A stretch of DNA of 54,878 nucleotides from Streptomyces plumbidurans (GCF_019857225.1 NZ_JAFJSY010000078.1:1-54878); one strand, 5' to 3'; shown: positions 25,674 to 33,858, numbered from the stretch's first letter. A program made the numbers and translations. The notes: a model not told the origin generated them from the letters alone.

Positions 25674-25877
25674 CCCACGACGGTAACCGGACGGCCGGCG
25701 ACCGTGCCGCCGCAGGGAACCGGTCAAAGATGACACGCTTTCAACTATGTGATCTTCACGTGATCTGCGCGGCATTAACTTGTGACAAGTGATCGTCAGC
25801 CGATACCTTCACCCACCAGCGCGGTGCCCAGCATCATGCGCCGCGCCGCTCAGCGCTGTCTCGCGAAAGGCTCCTGC

Positions 25878-26915
25878 ATGCTCTCCGGGAACGGTCGACA
25901 CCGTCGCCCCCGCCAGGCCCCGGCCATCATCGTCGCCGCCGGAGTGACCGGCTCCGCCATCGCCATCCCGCTCCTCGGCGCCTCCGCCGCGAACGCGGCC
26001 GACGGCACCGCGTGGGACAAGGTGGCGCAGTGCGAGACCGACGGCGCCTGGAGCCAGAACGACGGCAGCGGTTTCTACGGCGGCCTGAAGCTGAGCCAGG
26101 ACGACTGGGACAAGTACGGCGGCCTCGACTACGCCTCCAGGCCCGACCTCGCCAGCCGCAACCAGCAGATAGCCGTCGCCGAGAAGATCCTCGACGCCAA
26201 GGGCGTCGGCGCCTTCCACACCTGCGGACTGACCTCGGGGCTGACCGAGGCCTCGGGCTCGGACGACATCGACACCGGTGTGCTGGGCGGCGGTTCATCC
26301 GATTCGTCCGCCTCATCCGATCCATCAGGTTCTTCGGATTCTTCGGCTTCATCGGATTCGTCCGGGATGTACGGCTCCACCGGTCTGTCCAACTCGTCCG
26401 CGTCGGGCGACACGTCCGACGAGACCTCTTCCTCCAGCTCCTCCAGCCCCTCCGGTTCATCCAATTCGGATGATTCGACCGGCTCGTGGGGTTCGTCCGG
26501 TTCGCCGGATTCGTCCTCCAGTGCATCCCCCTCGGCGTCTCCGGACGAGACGGACAACTCCGCCAAGTCCGACACATCGGCTTCGCCGTCCAGTTCGTCG
26601 TCCGCCTCGACGCCGAGCGGTGCGAAGGGGGACGACTCGGACAACGTCCAGCAGCCGGTGGGCTCTTGGAGCCTGGTGGACACCGGCCCGACCGGCAGTG
26701 GTCGGCACCGTGGCGCGAGCGCCGACGAGTCCCCGGCCGGCGGTCACGCGGACGACACCTACACCGTCCGTGCCGGCGACACTCTCGCCTCCATCGCCGA
26801 CTCGCTTGACCTGGACGGCGGATGGCACCGGCTCTACGACGCGAACAAGAAGGCGATCGGCGCCGACCCGAACCACATCTTCGCCGGTCAGACCCTCCGG
26901 CTCGGTGGCGAATAG
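25878..26915 (+). CDS. rpfC: Resuscitation-promoting factor with Ser-rich linker and LysM
   Basis: 345 residues: signal peptide (cut near ANAADGT), Rpf lysozyme-like domain (WDKVAQCETDGAW, catalytic Glu53), a linker of about 180 residues extremely rich in Ser, Asp and Gly, and a C-terminal LysM (YTVRAGDTLASIADSLDLDGGWHRLYDAN). It cleaves peptidoglycan during spore germination and growth. The active-site phrase differs from the usual CESGGNW at several positions though the Glu is kept. GAAAGG precedes ATG 25878. By position next to rpfA it corresponds to S. coelicolor RpfC as I remember it; the symbol rests on that. Confidence 0.75.
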   Translation: MLSGNGRHRRPRQAPAIIVAAGVTGSAIAIPLLGASAANAADGTAWDKVAQCETDGAWSQNDGSGFYGGLKLSQDDWDKYGGLDYASRPDLASRNQQIAVAEKILDAKGVGAFHTCGLTSGLTEASGSDDIDTGVLGGGSSDSSASSDPSGSSDSSASSDSSGMYGSTGLSNSSASGDTSDETSSSSSSSPSGSSNSDDSTGSWGSSGSPDSSSSASPSASPDETDNSAKSDTSASPSSSSSASTPSGAKGDDSDNVQQPVGSWSLVDTGPTGSGRHRGASADESPAGGHADDTYTVRAGDTLASIADSLDLDGGWHRLYDANKKAIGADPNHIFAGQTLRLGGE

Positions 26916-27028
26916 CGAGCGAAAGGGGCGCGAACAGGGCCAAAAACAACGGAAGTTCACGTCACACTTTGGGCTTGATGTCCGGTTTGATGAAAGTGTG
27001 GGATGAGTCTCAGAAGCCCTGATCGTCT

Positions 27029-27058
27029 TTGAAATTCCGTGGAGCGCGTGTCTACGGT
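27029..27058 (+). promoter_or_regulatory. rpfA promoter
   Basis: TTGAAA (27029-27034) and TACGGT (27053-27058) are 18 bases apart, a good vegetative sigma promoter. Transcription would start near 27065, just before the riboswitch. Confidence 0.65.
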
Positions 27059-27089
27059 CTTCACCGCTCGTCAACACGAGCCCCGGCTG

Positions 27090-27290
27090 CCGCAACGCCG
27101 AATCCTGCCAGCGGCCGTACGGGAACAGTCGTCGCGTCAAGCGCCGTAGGCAGGAGCGGGGGACCCAAGGTAAGTGCCCCACCGGGAAGTTGCCGGTGGC
27201 GGCTTGGGGTGTAGCCGTGCCGAGCGAGAGCGAGGCGCGACCGGGCAACTCAACCGGCCCGAACCCGACAGCTCACCTCGCAGGCGTCGG
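27090..27290 (+). promoter_or_regulatory. ydaO-type cyclic di-AMP riboswitch
   Basis: The leader carries the conserved blocks of the ydaO motif in order: ACGCCGAATCCTGCC (27095-27109), GGAGCGGGGGACCCAA (27152-27167), TTGGGGT...AGCCG (27204-27216), GGGCAACTC (27243-27251), and CCCGAACCCGACAGCTCACC (27258-27277). GGCGT (27283-27287) closes P1 with ACGCC. In S. coelicolor rpfA is known to be controlled by such a c-di-AMP riboswitch. The rpfA ribosome site (GAGGGG) follows within a few bases of P1. Confidence 0.92.
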
Positions 27291-27304
27291 TGAGGGGATC
27301 AAGC

Positions 27305-27982
27305 ATGCTGTTTTCCGGGCAGGGCAAGCACCGCCGTCCGTCCAAGGCCACCCGCGTCGCCGCGTTCGCCGGCATCACCGGTGTCGCCATCGCCGCCCCG
27401 CTGATGGCGGCCGGCAACGCCTCCGCCGCCACCTCCTCCGAGTGGGACAAGGTCGCCCAGTGCGAGTCGGGCGGCAACTGGTCCATCAACACCGGCAACG
27501 GTTACTACGGCGGCCTGCAGTTCTCCGCCTCCACCTGGGCCGCGTACGGCGGCACCGCCTACGCCCCGCAGGCCAACCAGGCCAGCAAGTCGCAGCAGAT
27601 AGCCGTCGCCGAGAAGGTTCTCGCCGCGCAGGGCAAGGGTGCCTGGCCGGTCTGCGGCACGGGCCTGTCCGGTGCCGCCTACAACGGCGCCGCCGCCGCG
27701 AAGCCGAGCACCACCACGCACTCCGACTCGCAGGCCGCCTCCCGCTCCTCCGAGCGTCCGGCCGCGAAGACGCAGAAGAGCCAGAAGACCGTCACCACCC
27801 CGACCGGCAAGAAGGTCAAGAAGGGCGACGGCGAGTACAAGGTCGTCAAGGGCGACACCCTCAGCACCATCGCCGCCAAGCACCACGTCTCCGGCGGCTG
27901 GTCGAAGCTGTTCAAGCTGAACAAGGACATCGTCCAGGACGCCGACCTGATCTACCCGGGCCAGCAGCTGCACCTGAAGTAG
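27305..27982 (+). CDS. rpfA: Resuscitation-promoting factor RpfA (Rpf-LysM)
   Basis: 225 residues. Signal peptide to about NASAAT, Rpf muralytic domain with the standard EWDKVAQCESGGNW (catalytic Glu54) and a paired Cys further on, a short Ser/Lys/Thr linker, and a C-terminal LysM (GEYKVVKGDTLSTIAAKHHV) that binds the cell wall. It cleaves glycan strands in germinating spores and growing hyphae. ATG 27305 has GAGGGG upstream. Expression should fall or rise with c-di-AMP through the upstream riboswitch. It sits between a second rpf gene and eno. Confidence 0.93.
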   Translation: MLFSGQGKHRRPSKATRVAAFAGITGVAIAAPLMAAGNASAATSSEWDKVAQCESGGNWSINTGNGYYGGLQFSASTWAAYGGTAYAPQANQASKSQQIAVAEKVLAAQGKGAWPVCGTGLSGAAYNGAAAAKPSTTTHSDSQAASRSSERPAAKTQKSQKTVTTPTGKKVKKGDGEYKVVKGDTLSTIAAKHHVSGGWSKLFKLNKDIVQDADLIYPGQQLHLK

Positions 27983-28007
27983 CAGCCCGCCCCCGTCCCC
28001 ACGGACT

Positions 28008-28055
28008 CCCCGCCTCGGTGCGTGTTCCCCCGTACGCACCGGGGCGGGGTCTTTT
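28008..28055 (+). terminator. Terminator after rpfA
   Basis: CCCCGCCTCGGTGCGT (28008-28023) pairs with ACGCACCGGGGCGGGG (28034-28049), followed by TCTTTT. Confidence 0.9.
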
Positions 28056-28062
28056 CTGCCCG

Positions 28063-28104
28063 CGTGCATTCGTGCCCGTGCATCCGTACCCGTGCATCCA
28101 TGCT
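28063..28104. repeat. 14-bp tandem repeat, three units
   Basis: CGTGCAT(T/C)CGT(G/A)CC units begin at 28063, 28077 and 28091 (the last is degenerate). They lie between the rpfA terminator and the eno promoter. Confidence 0.75.
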
Positions 28105-28113
28105 TCCGTGCCG

Positions 28114-28201
28114 GTTTTTGTTCCGTTCGGAAACAATTTACTCTCGGTTCTGCCCAAGGGGTGGGCGATCGCGTGGCCGATCGGCCCGGGCCGGTTAGGC
28201 T
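28114..28201 (+). promoter_or_regulatory. eno upstream region: inverted repeat and -10 box
   Basis: TTGTTCCG (28118-28125) and CGGAAACAA (28128-28136) form an inverted repeat with one unpaired base in an AT-richer patch. TAGGCT at 28196-28201 is a good -10 hexamer for eno; the -35 is weak. Confidence 0.4.
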
Positions 28202-28261
28202 CGTCTCGCAGAGCCCACTGCGGCGCTGCGTAGCCGCGTCACATTGAAGAAGGAGATGCTC

Positions 28262-29542
28262 GTGCCGTCCATCGACGTCGTCGTAGCCCGGGAAATCCTG
28301 GACTCCCGAGGCAACCCCACGGTCGAGGTCGAGGTCGGCCTCGACGACGGCAGCACGGGTCGTGCCGCCGTCCCGTCCGGCGCCTCCACGGGCGCCTTCG
28401 AGGCCATCGAGCTCCGCGACGGTGACCCCAACCGCTACCAGGGCAAGGGCGTCGAGAAGGCCGTCCTCGCCGTGATCGAGCAGATCGGCCCGGAGCTGGT
28501 CGGCTACGACGCCACCGAGCAGCGCCTGATCGACCAGGCGATGTTCGACCTGGACGCCACCGACAACAAGGGCTCGCTCGGCGCCAACGCCATCCTCGGC
28601 GTCTCCCTCGCCGTGGCCCACGCCGCCTCCGAGGCGTCCGACCTGCCGCTCTTCCGCTACCTGGGCGGCCCGAACGCGCACCTGCTGCCGGTGCCGATGA
28701 TGAACATCCTGAACGGCGGCTCGCACGCCGACTCCAACGTGGACATCCAGGAGTTCATGATCGCCCCGATCGGCGCGGAGACCTTCTCCGAGGCCCTGCG
28801 CTGGGGCGCCGAGGTGTACCACACGCTGAAGAAGGTCCTGAAGTCCAAGGGCCTGTCCACCGGTCTCGGCGACGAGGGCGGCTTCGCCCCGAACCTCGAG
28901 TCCAACCGCGCCGCCCTCGACCTCATCCTCGAGGCCATCAAGGAGGCCGGTTACGTCCCCGGCCAGCAGATCGCCCTCGCGCTCGACGTCGCCGCCTCCG
29001 AGTTCTACAAGGACGGCAAGTACCTCTTCGAGGGCAAGGAGCGCTCCGCCGCCGAGATGACGGAGTACTACGAGGAGCTCGTGGCGGCCTACCCGCTCGT
29101 CTCCATCGAGGACCCGCTGTACGAGGACGACTGGGCCGGCTGGAAGGTCATCACCGACCGCATCGGCGACAAGGTGCAGCTGGTCGGCGACGACCTGTTC
29201 GTCACCAACCCCGAGCGGCTGGCCCGCGGCATCGAGGAGGGCTCCGCCAACGCCCTGCTCGTGAAGGTCAACCAGATCGGTTCGCTGACCGAGACCCTGG
29301 ACGCCGTCGAGCTCGCCCAGCGCAACGGCTTCAAGTGCATGATGTCCCACCGCTCCGGCGAGACCGAGGACGTCACCATCGCCGACCTGGCCGTCGCCAC
29401 CAACTGCGGCCAGATCAAGACCGGCGCCCCGGCCCGCTCCGAGCGCGTCGCCAAGTACAACCAGCTGCTGCGCATCGAGGAGATCCTCGACGACGCAGCG
29501 GTGTACGCGGGCCGCAGCGCCTTCCCGCGCTTCAAGGGCTGA
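28262..29542 (+). CDS. eno: Enolase
   Basis: 426 residues, the standard length. It converts 2-phosphoglycerate to phosphoenolpyruvate in glycolysis. Family phrases are all present: REILDSRGNPTVEVEV, PSGASTGAFEAIELRD, DVAASEFYKDGKY, SIEDPLYEDDW with metal ligands, LLVKVNQIGSLTETL with the catalytic Lys, and MSHRSGETED. I chose GTG 28262 (AAGGAG eight bases upstream). A TTG 18 bases further up is in frame but is not the family start. A -10 box lies at 28196. Confidence 0.97.
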   Translation: MPSIDVVVAREILDSRGNPTVEVEVGLDDGSTGRAAVPSGASTGAFEAIELRDGDPNRYQGKGVEKAVLAVIEQIGPELVGYDATEQRLIDQAMFDLDATDNKGSLGANAILGVSLAVAHAASEASDLPLFRYLGGPNAHLLPVPMMNILNGGSHADSNVDIQEFMIAPIGAETFSEALRWGAEVYHTLKKVLKSKGLSTGLGDEGGFAPNLESNRAALDLILEAIKEAGYVPGQQIALALDVAASEFYKDGKYLFEGKERSAAEMTEYYEELVAAYPLVSIEDPLYEDDWAGWKVITDRIGDKVQLVGDDLFVTNPERLARGIEEGSANALLVKVNQIGSLTETLDAVELAQRNGFKCMMSHRSGETEDVTIADLAVATNCGQIKTGAPARSERVAKYNQLLRIEEILDDAAVYAGRSAFPRFKG

Positions 29543-29584
29543 GCCGCCACTGACCCGTTAAGGGTCAAGGCTGCGCCAGTCGTA

Positions 29585-29628
29585 CGTACGTCCCCGTACC
29601 GGTCCCGTACCGTGTGCGGGGACGTACG
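29585..29628 (+). other. 12-bp stem-loop between eno and the DivIC-like gene
   Basis: CGTACGTCCCCG (29585-29596) pairs perfectly with CGGGGACGTACG (29617-29628). No T tract follows, and the next gene's ribosome site is only 12 bases on. It may be a terminator for eno or a 5' leader structure of the next gene. Confidence 0.6.
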
Positions 29629-29652
29629 CACGTGTGCACGGGAGGCGGGGCT

Positions 29653-30129
29653 ATGGCCGTCAAGGACCGGGACCGGTTCTCGACCGCGACCAGGATCAAG
29701 CTGCTCGGTGAGCAGACGGCGGCCCGTGTCTACCGATCCCAGACCAAGCGCCAGGCCCGGCGCTCGCGGCTGACCGGCCGGGCCGCGCTGCTCGCGCTGG
29801 TCCTGTGCTCCCTGGTCGTCGCGCTGGCGTATCCCATAAGGCAGTACGTCTCCCAGCGCTCCGAGATCTCCGACCTGCAGCGGCAGAAGGAGCAGGCGCG
29901 CGAGCGGGTGGAGCAGCTGCGCGACCTCAAGGCACGCTGGCAGGACGACTCCTACGCCGAGCAGCAGATCCGGCAGCGGCTGCACTACGTGATGCCGGGC
30001 GAGACGGGCTACATCGTCGTCGGCCCGCACGCGGGCAGGCAGTCGCGCACCGAGCTGGGCGCGGCCGACCGCCCCTGGTACACCAACGTCTGGGACGGGG
30101 TCGACAAGTCGGACGCCTCCGACCGGTGA
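29653..30129 (+). CDS. Septum formation initiator family protein (DivIC/FtsB-like)
   Basis: 158 residues. A basic cytoplasmic start of about 42 residues, one membrane segment (43-61), then a short coiled coil (SEISDLQRQKEQARERVEQL) and the family end (DDSYAEQQIRQRLHYVMPGETGYIVV). This is the bitopic division protein that bridges FtsL and FtsQ at the septum. The position straight after eno is conserved in actinobacteria. ATG 29653 has GGGAGGCGGG upstream. It is followed after 39 bases by the DUF501 gene, probably in one operon. Confidence 0.9.
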   Translation: MAVKDRDRFSTATRIKLLGEQTAARVYRSQTKRQARRSRLTGRAALLALVLCSLVVALAYPIRQYVSQRSEISDLQRQKEQARERVEQLRDLKARWQDDSYAEQQIRQRLHYVMPGETGYIVVGPHAGRQSRTELGAADRPWYTNVWDGVDKSDASDR

Positions 30130-30168
30130 ACCGCACAACAGGCAAGCTGAACAAGCAGAAAGACAGGC

Positions 30169-30696
30169 ATGGAAACGCCCCCGCCGCCCACCCCGCGCAC
30201 CGAGCCCACCGACGCGGACGTCGAGGCCTTCAAGCAGCAGCTCGGGCGGCCGCCGCGCGGCCTGCGCGCCATCGCGCACCGCTGCCCGTGCGGGCAGCCG
30301 GACGTCGTGGAGACCGCTCCGCGGCTGCCCGACGGCACGCCCTTCCCGACGACGTACTACCTGACCTGCCCGCGCGCCGCCTCCGCGATCGGCACGCTGG
30401 AGGCGAACGGCGTCATGAAGGAGATGACCGAGCGGCTGCAGACCGACCCGGAGCTGGCCGCGGCCTATCGCTCGGCGCACGAGGACTACATCCGGCGCCG
30501 TGACGAGATCGAGGTGCTGGAGGGCTTTCCCAGCGCCGGGGGCATGCCGGACCGGGTGAAGTGCCTGCACGTCCTGGTGGCGCACTCCCTGGCCGCCGGT
30601 CCGGGCGTCAACCCGCTCGGCGACGAGGCGATCGCGATGCTGCCCGAGTGGTGGCGCAAGGGGGCGTGTGTGGTGCCGGGCGCCGCTGAGGAGTGA
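30169..30696 (+). CDS. DUF501 protein
   Basis: 175 residues. A cytoplasmic protein with a Cys-x-Cys near CPCGQPDVVETAPRL, then FPTTYYLTCPRAASAIGTLEA, and HVLVAHSLAAGPGVNPLGDEA near the C-terminus. These are the conserved DUF501 phrases, and three or more Cys/His could bind a metal. The family is always found in the eno-divIC-ppx neighbourhood of actinobacteria, and its function is unknown. The start ATG 30169 has a modest AAGACAGG upstream. Confidence 0.85.
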   Translation: METPPPPTPRTEPTDADVEAFKQQLGRPPRGLRAIAHRCPCGQPDVVETAPRLPDGTPFPTTYYLTCPRAASAIGTLEANGVMKEMTERLQTDPELAAAYRSAHEDYIRRRDEIEVLEGFPSAGGMPDRVKCLHVLVAHSLAAGPGVNPLGDEAIAMLPEWWRKGACVVPGAAEE

Positions 30697-30707
30697 CGGT
30701 CGCTGCG

Positions 30708-30781
30708 GCCGGCCCGGGGCTGCGCCCCAGGCCCCGCTTCGGCCCCGAAAGGGCCTCGTCCTCAAGCGCCGGACGGGCTGA
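30708..30781. repeat. Common Streptomyces intergenic repeat (CTCAAGCGCCGGACGGGCTGA type)
   Basis: GGCCCGGGGCTGCGCCCCAG, a short GGCCCCGAAAGGGCC hairpin, and the end CTCAAGCGCCGGACGGGCTG match an interspersed palindromic repeat I know from many Streptomyces intergenic regions. It lies between the DUF501 gene and the Ppx/GppA gene. Confidence 0.75.
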
Positions 30782-30845
30782 GACGACCGGACCGGCATCG
30801 AAACGCTCACGCGGCCACCACCGCGAACACGGAAGGGCCTCCCAC

Positions 30846-31787
30846 ATGACCCGCGTCGCCGCCATCGACTGCGGTACCAACTCCATCCGGCTGCTCGTCG
30901 CCGACGCCGATCCCGGGACCGGTGAACTGGTCGATCTGGACCGGCGTATGACCATCGTGCGGCTCGGGCAGGGTGTCGACCGGACCGGGCGGCTGGCTCC
31001 CGAGGCGCTGGAGCGGACGTTCGCCGCCTGCCGGGAGTACGCCGCGGTCATCAAGGAGCACGGGGCCGAGCGGCTTCGCTTCGTGGCCACCTCGGCCTCG
31101 CGGGACGCCGAGAACCGCGACGACTTCGTGCGCGGCGTGCTCGACATCCTCGGCGTCGAGCCCGAGGTCATCACCGGTGATCAGGAGGCCGAGTTCTCCT
31201 TCACCGGTGCGACGAAGGAGCTGACGGGCAGCGACCACCTCGACAGGCCGTACCTGGTCGTCGACATCGGCGGCGGCTCCACCGAGTTCGTCGTGGGCGA
31301 CGAGCAGGTGCGCGGAGCCCGCTCCGTGGACGTCGGCTGCGTGAGGATGACCGAGCGGCACCTCGTGCGGGACGGCGCGGTCACCGACCCGCCCGCCGAG
31401 GAGCAGATCGCGGCCGTACGGGCCGACATCGAGCGGGCGCTCGACCTCGCCGAGGAGAGCGTCCCGCTGCGCGAGGCACGCACGCTGGTCGGCCTCGCGG
31501 GGTCGGTCATGACCGTGTCGGCGATCGCGCAGGAGCTGCCCGAGTACGACTCGCGGCGCATCCACCACTCCCGCGTCCCGCGCGAGAAGGTCCGCGAGAT
31601 CACCGAGTGGCTGCTGCACTCCACCCACGCCGAGCGCGCGGCCGTCCCCTCCATGCACCCGGGCCGCGTCGACGTGATCGCAGCGGGAGCCCTCGTGCTG
31701 CTCTCGATCATGGAGCGGATCGGGGCCGAGGAGGTCGTGGTGAGCGAGCACGACATCCTCGACGGCATCGCGTGGTCCTTGGCGTAG
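30846..31787 (+). CDS. Ppx/GppA exopolyphosphatase-type phosphatase
   Basis: 313 residues, a short Ppx of the mycobacterial Ppx1/Ppx2 size. It has the ASKHA fold signature: AAIDCGTNSIRLL phosphate loop at the start, FVATSASRDAENRDDF, and DIGGGSTEFVVG as the second phosphate motif, then GLAGSVMTVSAIA. It hydrolyses polyphosphate and possibly (p)ppGpp. ATG 30846 has GGAAGGGCC upstream. The longer frame to 30693 runs through an intergenic repeat and is not real. Confidence 0.9.
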   Translation: MTRVAAIDCGTNSIRLLVADADPGTGELVDLDRRMTIVRLGQGVDRTGRLAPEALERTFAACREYAAVIKEHGAERLRFVATSASRDAENRDDFVRGVLDILGVEPEVITGDQEAEFSFTGATKELTGSDHLDRPYLVVDIGGGSTEFVVGDEQVRGARSVDVGCVRMTERHLVRDGAVTDPPAEEQIAAVRADIERALDLAEESVPLREARTLVGLAGSVMTVSAIAQELPEYDSRRIHHSRVPREKVREITEWLLHSTHAERAAVPSMHPGRVDVIAAGALVLLSIMERIGAEEVVVSEHDILDGIAWSLA

Positions 31788-31837
31788 CCCTCTTTACTAC
31801 TGAGCGGTAGCTCTCGGACGAGCAGGTCGGATAGCGT

Positions 31838-31936
31838 ATGAGCGTGACCGAGGGGGCCTCCGGGGGCGTTCGGCGCGGTGTCGCCGACGAAGTTCGTGAA
31901 GTTCTTCACAAGAGATTCCGCCCTGTGGAAGCATGA
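31838..31936 (+). CDS. Possible leaderless small ORF upstream of ndh (weak)
   Basis: ATG 31838 opens a 32-codon frame (MSVTEGASGGVRRGV...) ending TGA at 31936. TAGCGT, a plausible -10 box, ends just before the ATG, so a leaderless message is possible. The Rex-like operator lies inside this frame. The codon use is not strongly typical. It could equally be non-coding leader sequence. Confidence 0.2.
   Translation: MSVTEGASGGVRRGVADEVREVLHKRFRPVEA
31894..31911. promoter_or_regulatory. Rex-like redox operator
   Basis: TCGTGAAGTTCTTCACAA differs from the Rex operator TTGTGAA-N4-TTCACAA at one base. Rex is the NADH-sensing repressor of respiratory genes in Streptomyces, and ndh follows. Half-sites TTCACAA (32087-32093) and TTGTGAA (32178-32184) lie closer to ndh. 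The rest of the 442-base gap shows only the palindrome at 31976. Confidence 0.65.
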
Positions 31937-31975
31937 AAAGCGCTCCGCTTGAGCCTTTCGGGGGTCAACAAGCCC

Positions 31976-31989
31976 TTGAACATGTTCAA
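31976..31989. promoter_or_regulatory. Perfect 14-bp palindrome upstream of ndh
   Basis: TTGAACATGTTCAA is a perfect palindrome with AT content unlike its surroundings, 65 bases after the Rex-like site. It looks like a dimeric regulator site. The regulator is unknown. Confidence 0.5.
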
Positions 31990-32229
31990 TCGGGGCAGCT
32001 GAGGGCGCTGTGAGAGGGTCTCGCGGAAGCTCGTTTCGGACCCCTCACGGCGGTCGTCCGGAGACGGAGAGCCAGCTCACGGGGCTTTCACAAGGGGACG
32101 TACCGCCCACGTGAACCACCCGGCGGAATCGCGCCGGTCAAGCGGGTCGCGGAGGATAACACACCCCCTGCAAGACCTTGTGAAGGGGCGCACGAGGTAC
32201 CCCCCTGAGCCAGGTGGATACTCGATGGC

Positions 32230-33612
32230 ATGAGCACCACGGAGCGTCCCAGGATCCTCGTAGTAGGCGGTGGGTACGTAGGCCTGTACGCAGCTCGGCG
32301 CATCCAGAAGAAGATGCGCTACGGCGAGGCGACCGTCACGGTCGTCGACCCCCGGTCGTACATGACCTACCAGCCCTTCCTGCCCGAAACCGCCGCCGGC
32401 AACATCTCCCCGCGCCACGTCGTCGTCCCGCTGCGACGCGTGCTGCCGAAGGCGGAGGTTCTCACCGGCCGGGTCACCACCATCGACCAGGACCGCAAGG
32501 TCGCAACCGTCGCCCCGCTGGTCGGCGAGGCGTACGAGCTGCCCTTCGACTACCTGGTGATCGCGCTCGGCGCGGTCTCCCGCACCTTCCCGATCCCCGG
32601 CCTCGCCGAGCAGGGCATCGGCATGAAGGGCATCGAGGAGGCCATCGGCCTGCGCAACCACGTCCTCGAGCAGCTCGACAAGGCCGACTCCACCACCGAC
32701 GAGGAGATCCGCCGCAAGGCGCTCACCTTCGTCTTCGTCGGCGGCGGCTTCGCCGGTGCGGAGACCATCGGTGAGGTCGAGGACCTGGCTCGCGACGCGG
32801 CCAAGTACTACACCAACGTGTCCCGCGAGGACATGCGCTTCATCCTCGTCGACGCCGCCGACAAGATCCTGCCCGAGGTCGGCCCCAAGCTGGGCGCCTA
32901 CGGCAAGGAGCACCTGGAGAGCCGCGGCGTGGAGATCTACCTCTCCACCTCGATGGACTCCTGCGTCGACGGCCACGTGGTCCTGAAGAACGGCCTCGAG
33001 GTCGACTCCAACACGATCGTCTGGACCGCCGGCGTCAAGCCGAACCCGGTCCTGTCCCGCTACGGCCTGCCGCTCGGCCCCCGCGGTCACGTCGACTGCG
33101 AGCCGACCCTCCAGGTCAAGGGCACCGACTACATCTGGGCCGCCGGCGACAACGCCCAGGTCCCGGACCTCGTCGGCCGCAAGGCGGGCAACGAGAACGC
33201 CTGGTGCCCGCCGAACGCCCAGCACGCGCTGCGTCAGGCCAAGGTCCTCGGCGACAACGTGATCTCCGGTATGCGGGGCTTCCCGCAGCAGGACTACTCG
33301 CACGCCAACAAGGGTGCGGTGGCCGGTCTCGGGCTCCACAAGGGCGTCGCGATGATCGTCATGGGCAAGATGAAGATCAAGGTCAAGGGCCGTCTGGCCT
33401 GGTACATGCACCGCGGCTACCACGGTCTGGCCATGCCGACCTGGAACCGCAAGGTCCGCGTCTTCGCCGACTGGACCCTCGGCATGTTCCTCAAGCGCGA
33501 GGTCGTCTCCCTCGGCGCCATGGAGCACCCGCGCGAGGAGTTCTACGAGGCCGCCAAGCCGGCGCCGGTGGCCGCCGCGCCGAAGGAGAAGACCGAGGCC
33601 AAGGCCTCCTGA
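32230..33612 (+). CDS. ndh: Type II NADH:quinone dehydrogenase
   Basis: 460 residues. Two Rossmann folds: FAD site ILVVGGGYVGLYAARRI near the N-terminus and NADH site FVFVGGGFAGAETIGEV near residue 165, plus the second FAD contact YIWAAGDNAQV and a C-terminal amphipathic segment that binds the membrane (LAWYMHRGYHGLAMPTWNRK). It passes electrons from NADH to menaquinone without pumping protons. The ATG at 32230 has a weak CAGGTGG upstream. A Rex-like operator upstream suggests control by the NADH/NAD ratio. Confidence 0.92.
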   Translation: MSTTERPRILVVGGGYVGLYAARRIQKKMRYGEATVTVVDPRSYMTYQPFLPETAAGNISPRHVVVPLRRVLPKAEVLTGRVTTIDQDRKVATVAPLVGEAYELPFDYLVIALGAVSRTFPIPGLAEQGIGMKGIEEAIGLRNHVLEQLDKADSTTDEEIRRKALTFVFVGGGFAGAETIGEVEDLARDAAKYYTNVSREDMRFILVDAADKILPEVGPKLGAYGKEHLESRGVEIYLSTSMDSCVDGHVVLKNGLEVDSNTIVWTAGVKPNPVLSRYGLPLGPRGHVDCEPTLQVKGTDYIWAAGDNAQVPDLVGRKAGNENAWCPPNAQHALRQAKVLGDNVISGMRGFPQQDYSHANKGAVAGLGLHKGVAMIVMGKMKIKVKGRLAWYMHRGYHGLAMPTWNRKVRVFADWTLGMFLKREVVSLGAMEHPREEFYEAAKPAPVAAAPKEKTEAKAS

Positions 33613-33635
33613 CCGGATCCCGGTCGCCGTACGAA

Positions 33636-33677
33636 CCGAAGGACCTCCCGCCATCCGTGGTGCGGGAGGTCCTTCGG
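33636..33677 (+). terminator. Strong hairpin after ndh
   Basis: CCGAAGGACCTCCCGC (33636-33651) pairs perfectly with GCGGGAGGTCCTTCGG (33662-33677). There is no long T tract, but the stem is very stable. Confidence 0.8.
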
Positions 33678-33858
33678 CGTATCCGGATCCTTCGGCGTTC
33701 CCCGGTGTCGCTGTTCTCCGGGTATCACCCCGAGCAAGTAGATGGTCCCTGCATGTATTTTGCCGAGCCGTAACGCGCACGGGGGACTGTACAAGGGCTC
33801 CATCGGTGTTTACGTGTTGACTGAACATTCCGGGATCGCTGTCACGGAGGTGTGCACC

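Noticed and set aside
25745..25790. Crp-type operator (GTGATC-like and ACTTG-TGA-CAAGT symmetry) upstream of the first rpf gene
   Set aside because: The half-site spacing does not match the GTG-N6-CAC pattern I know, so I could not support it.
27299..29350. A 683-codon minus-strand frame opposite rpfA and eno
   Set aside because: The opposite strand codes for two well-recognised proteins; this frame has no family features.
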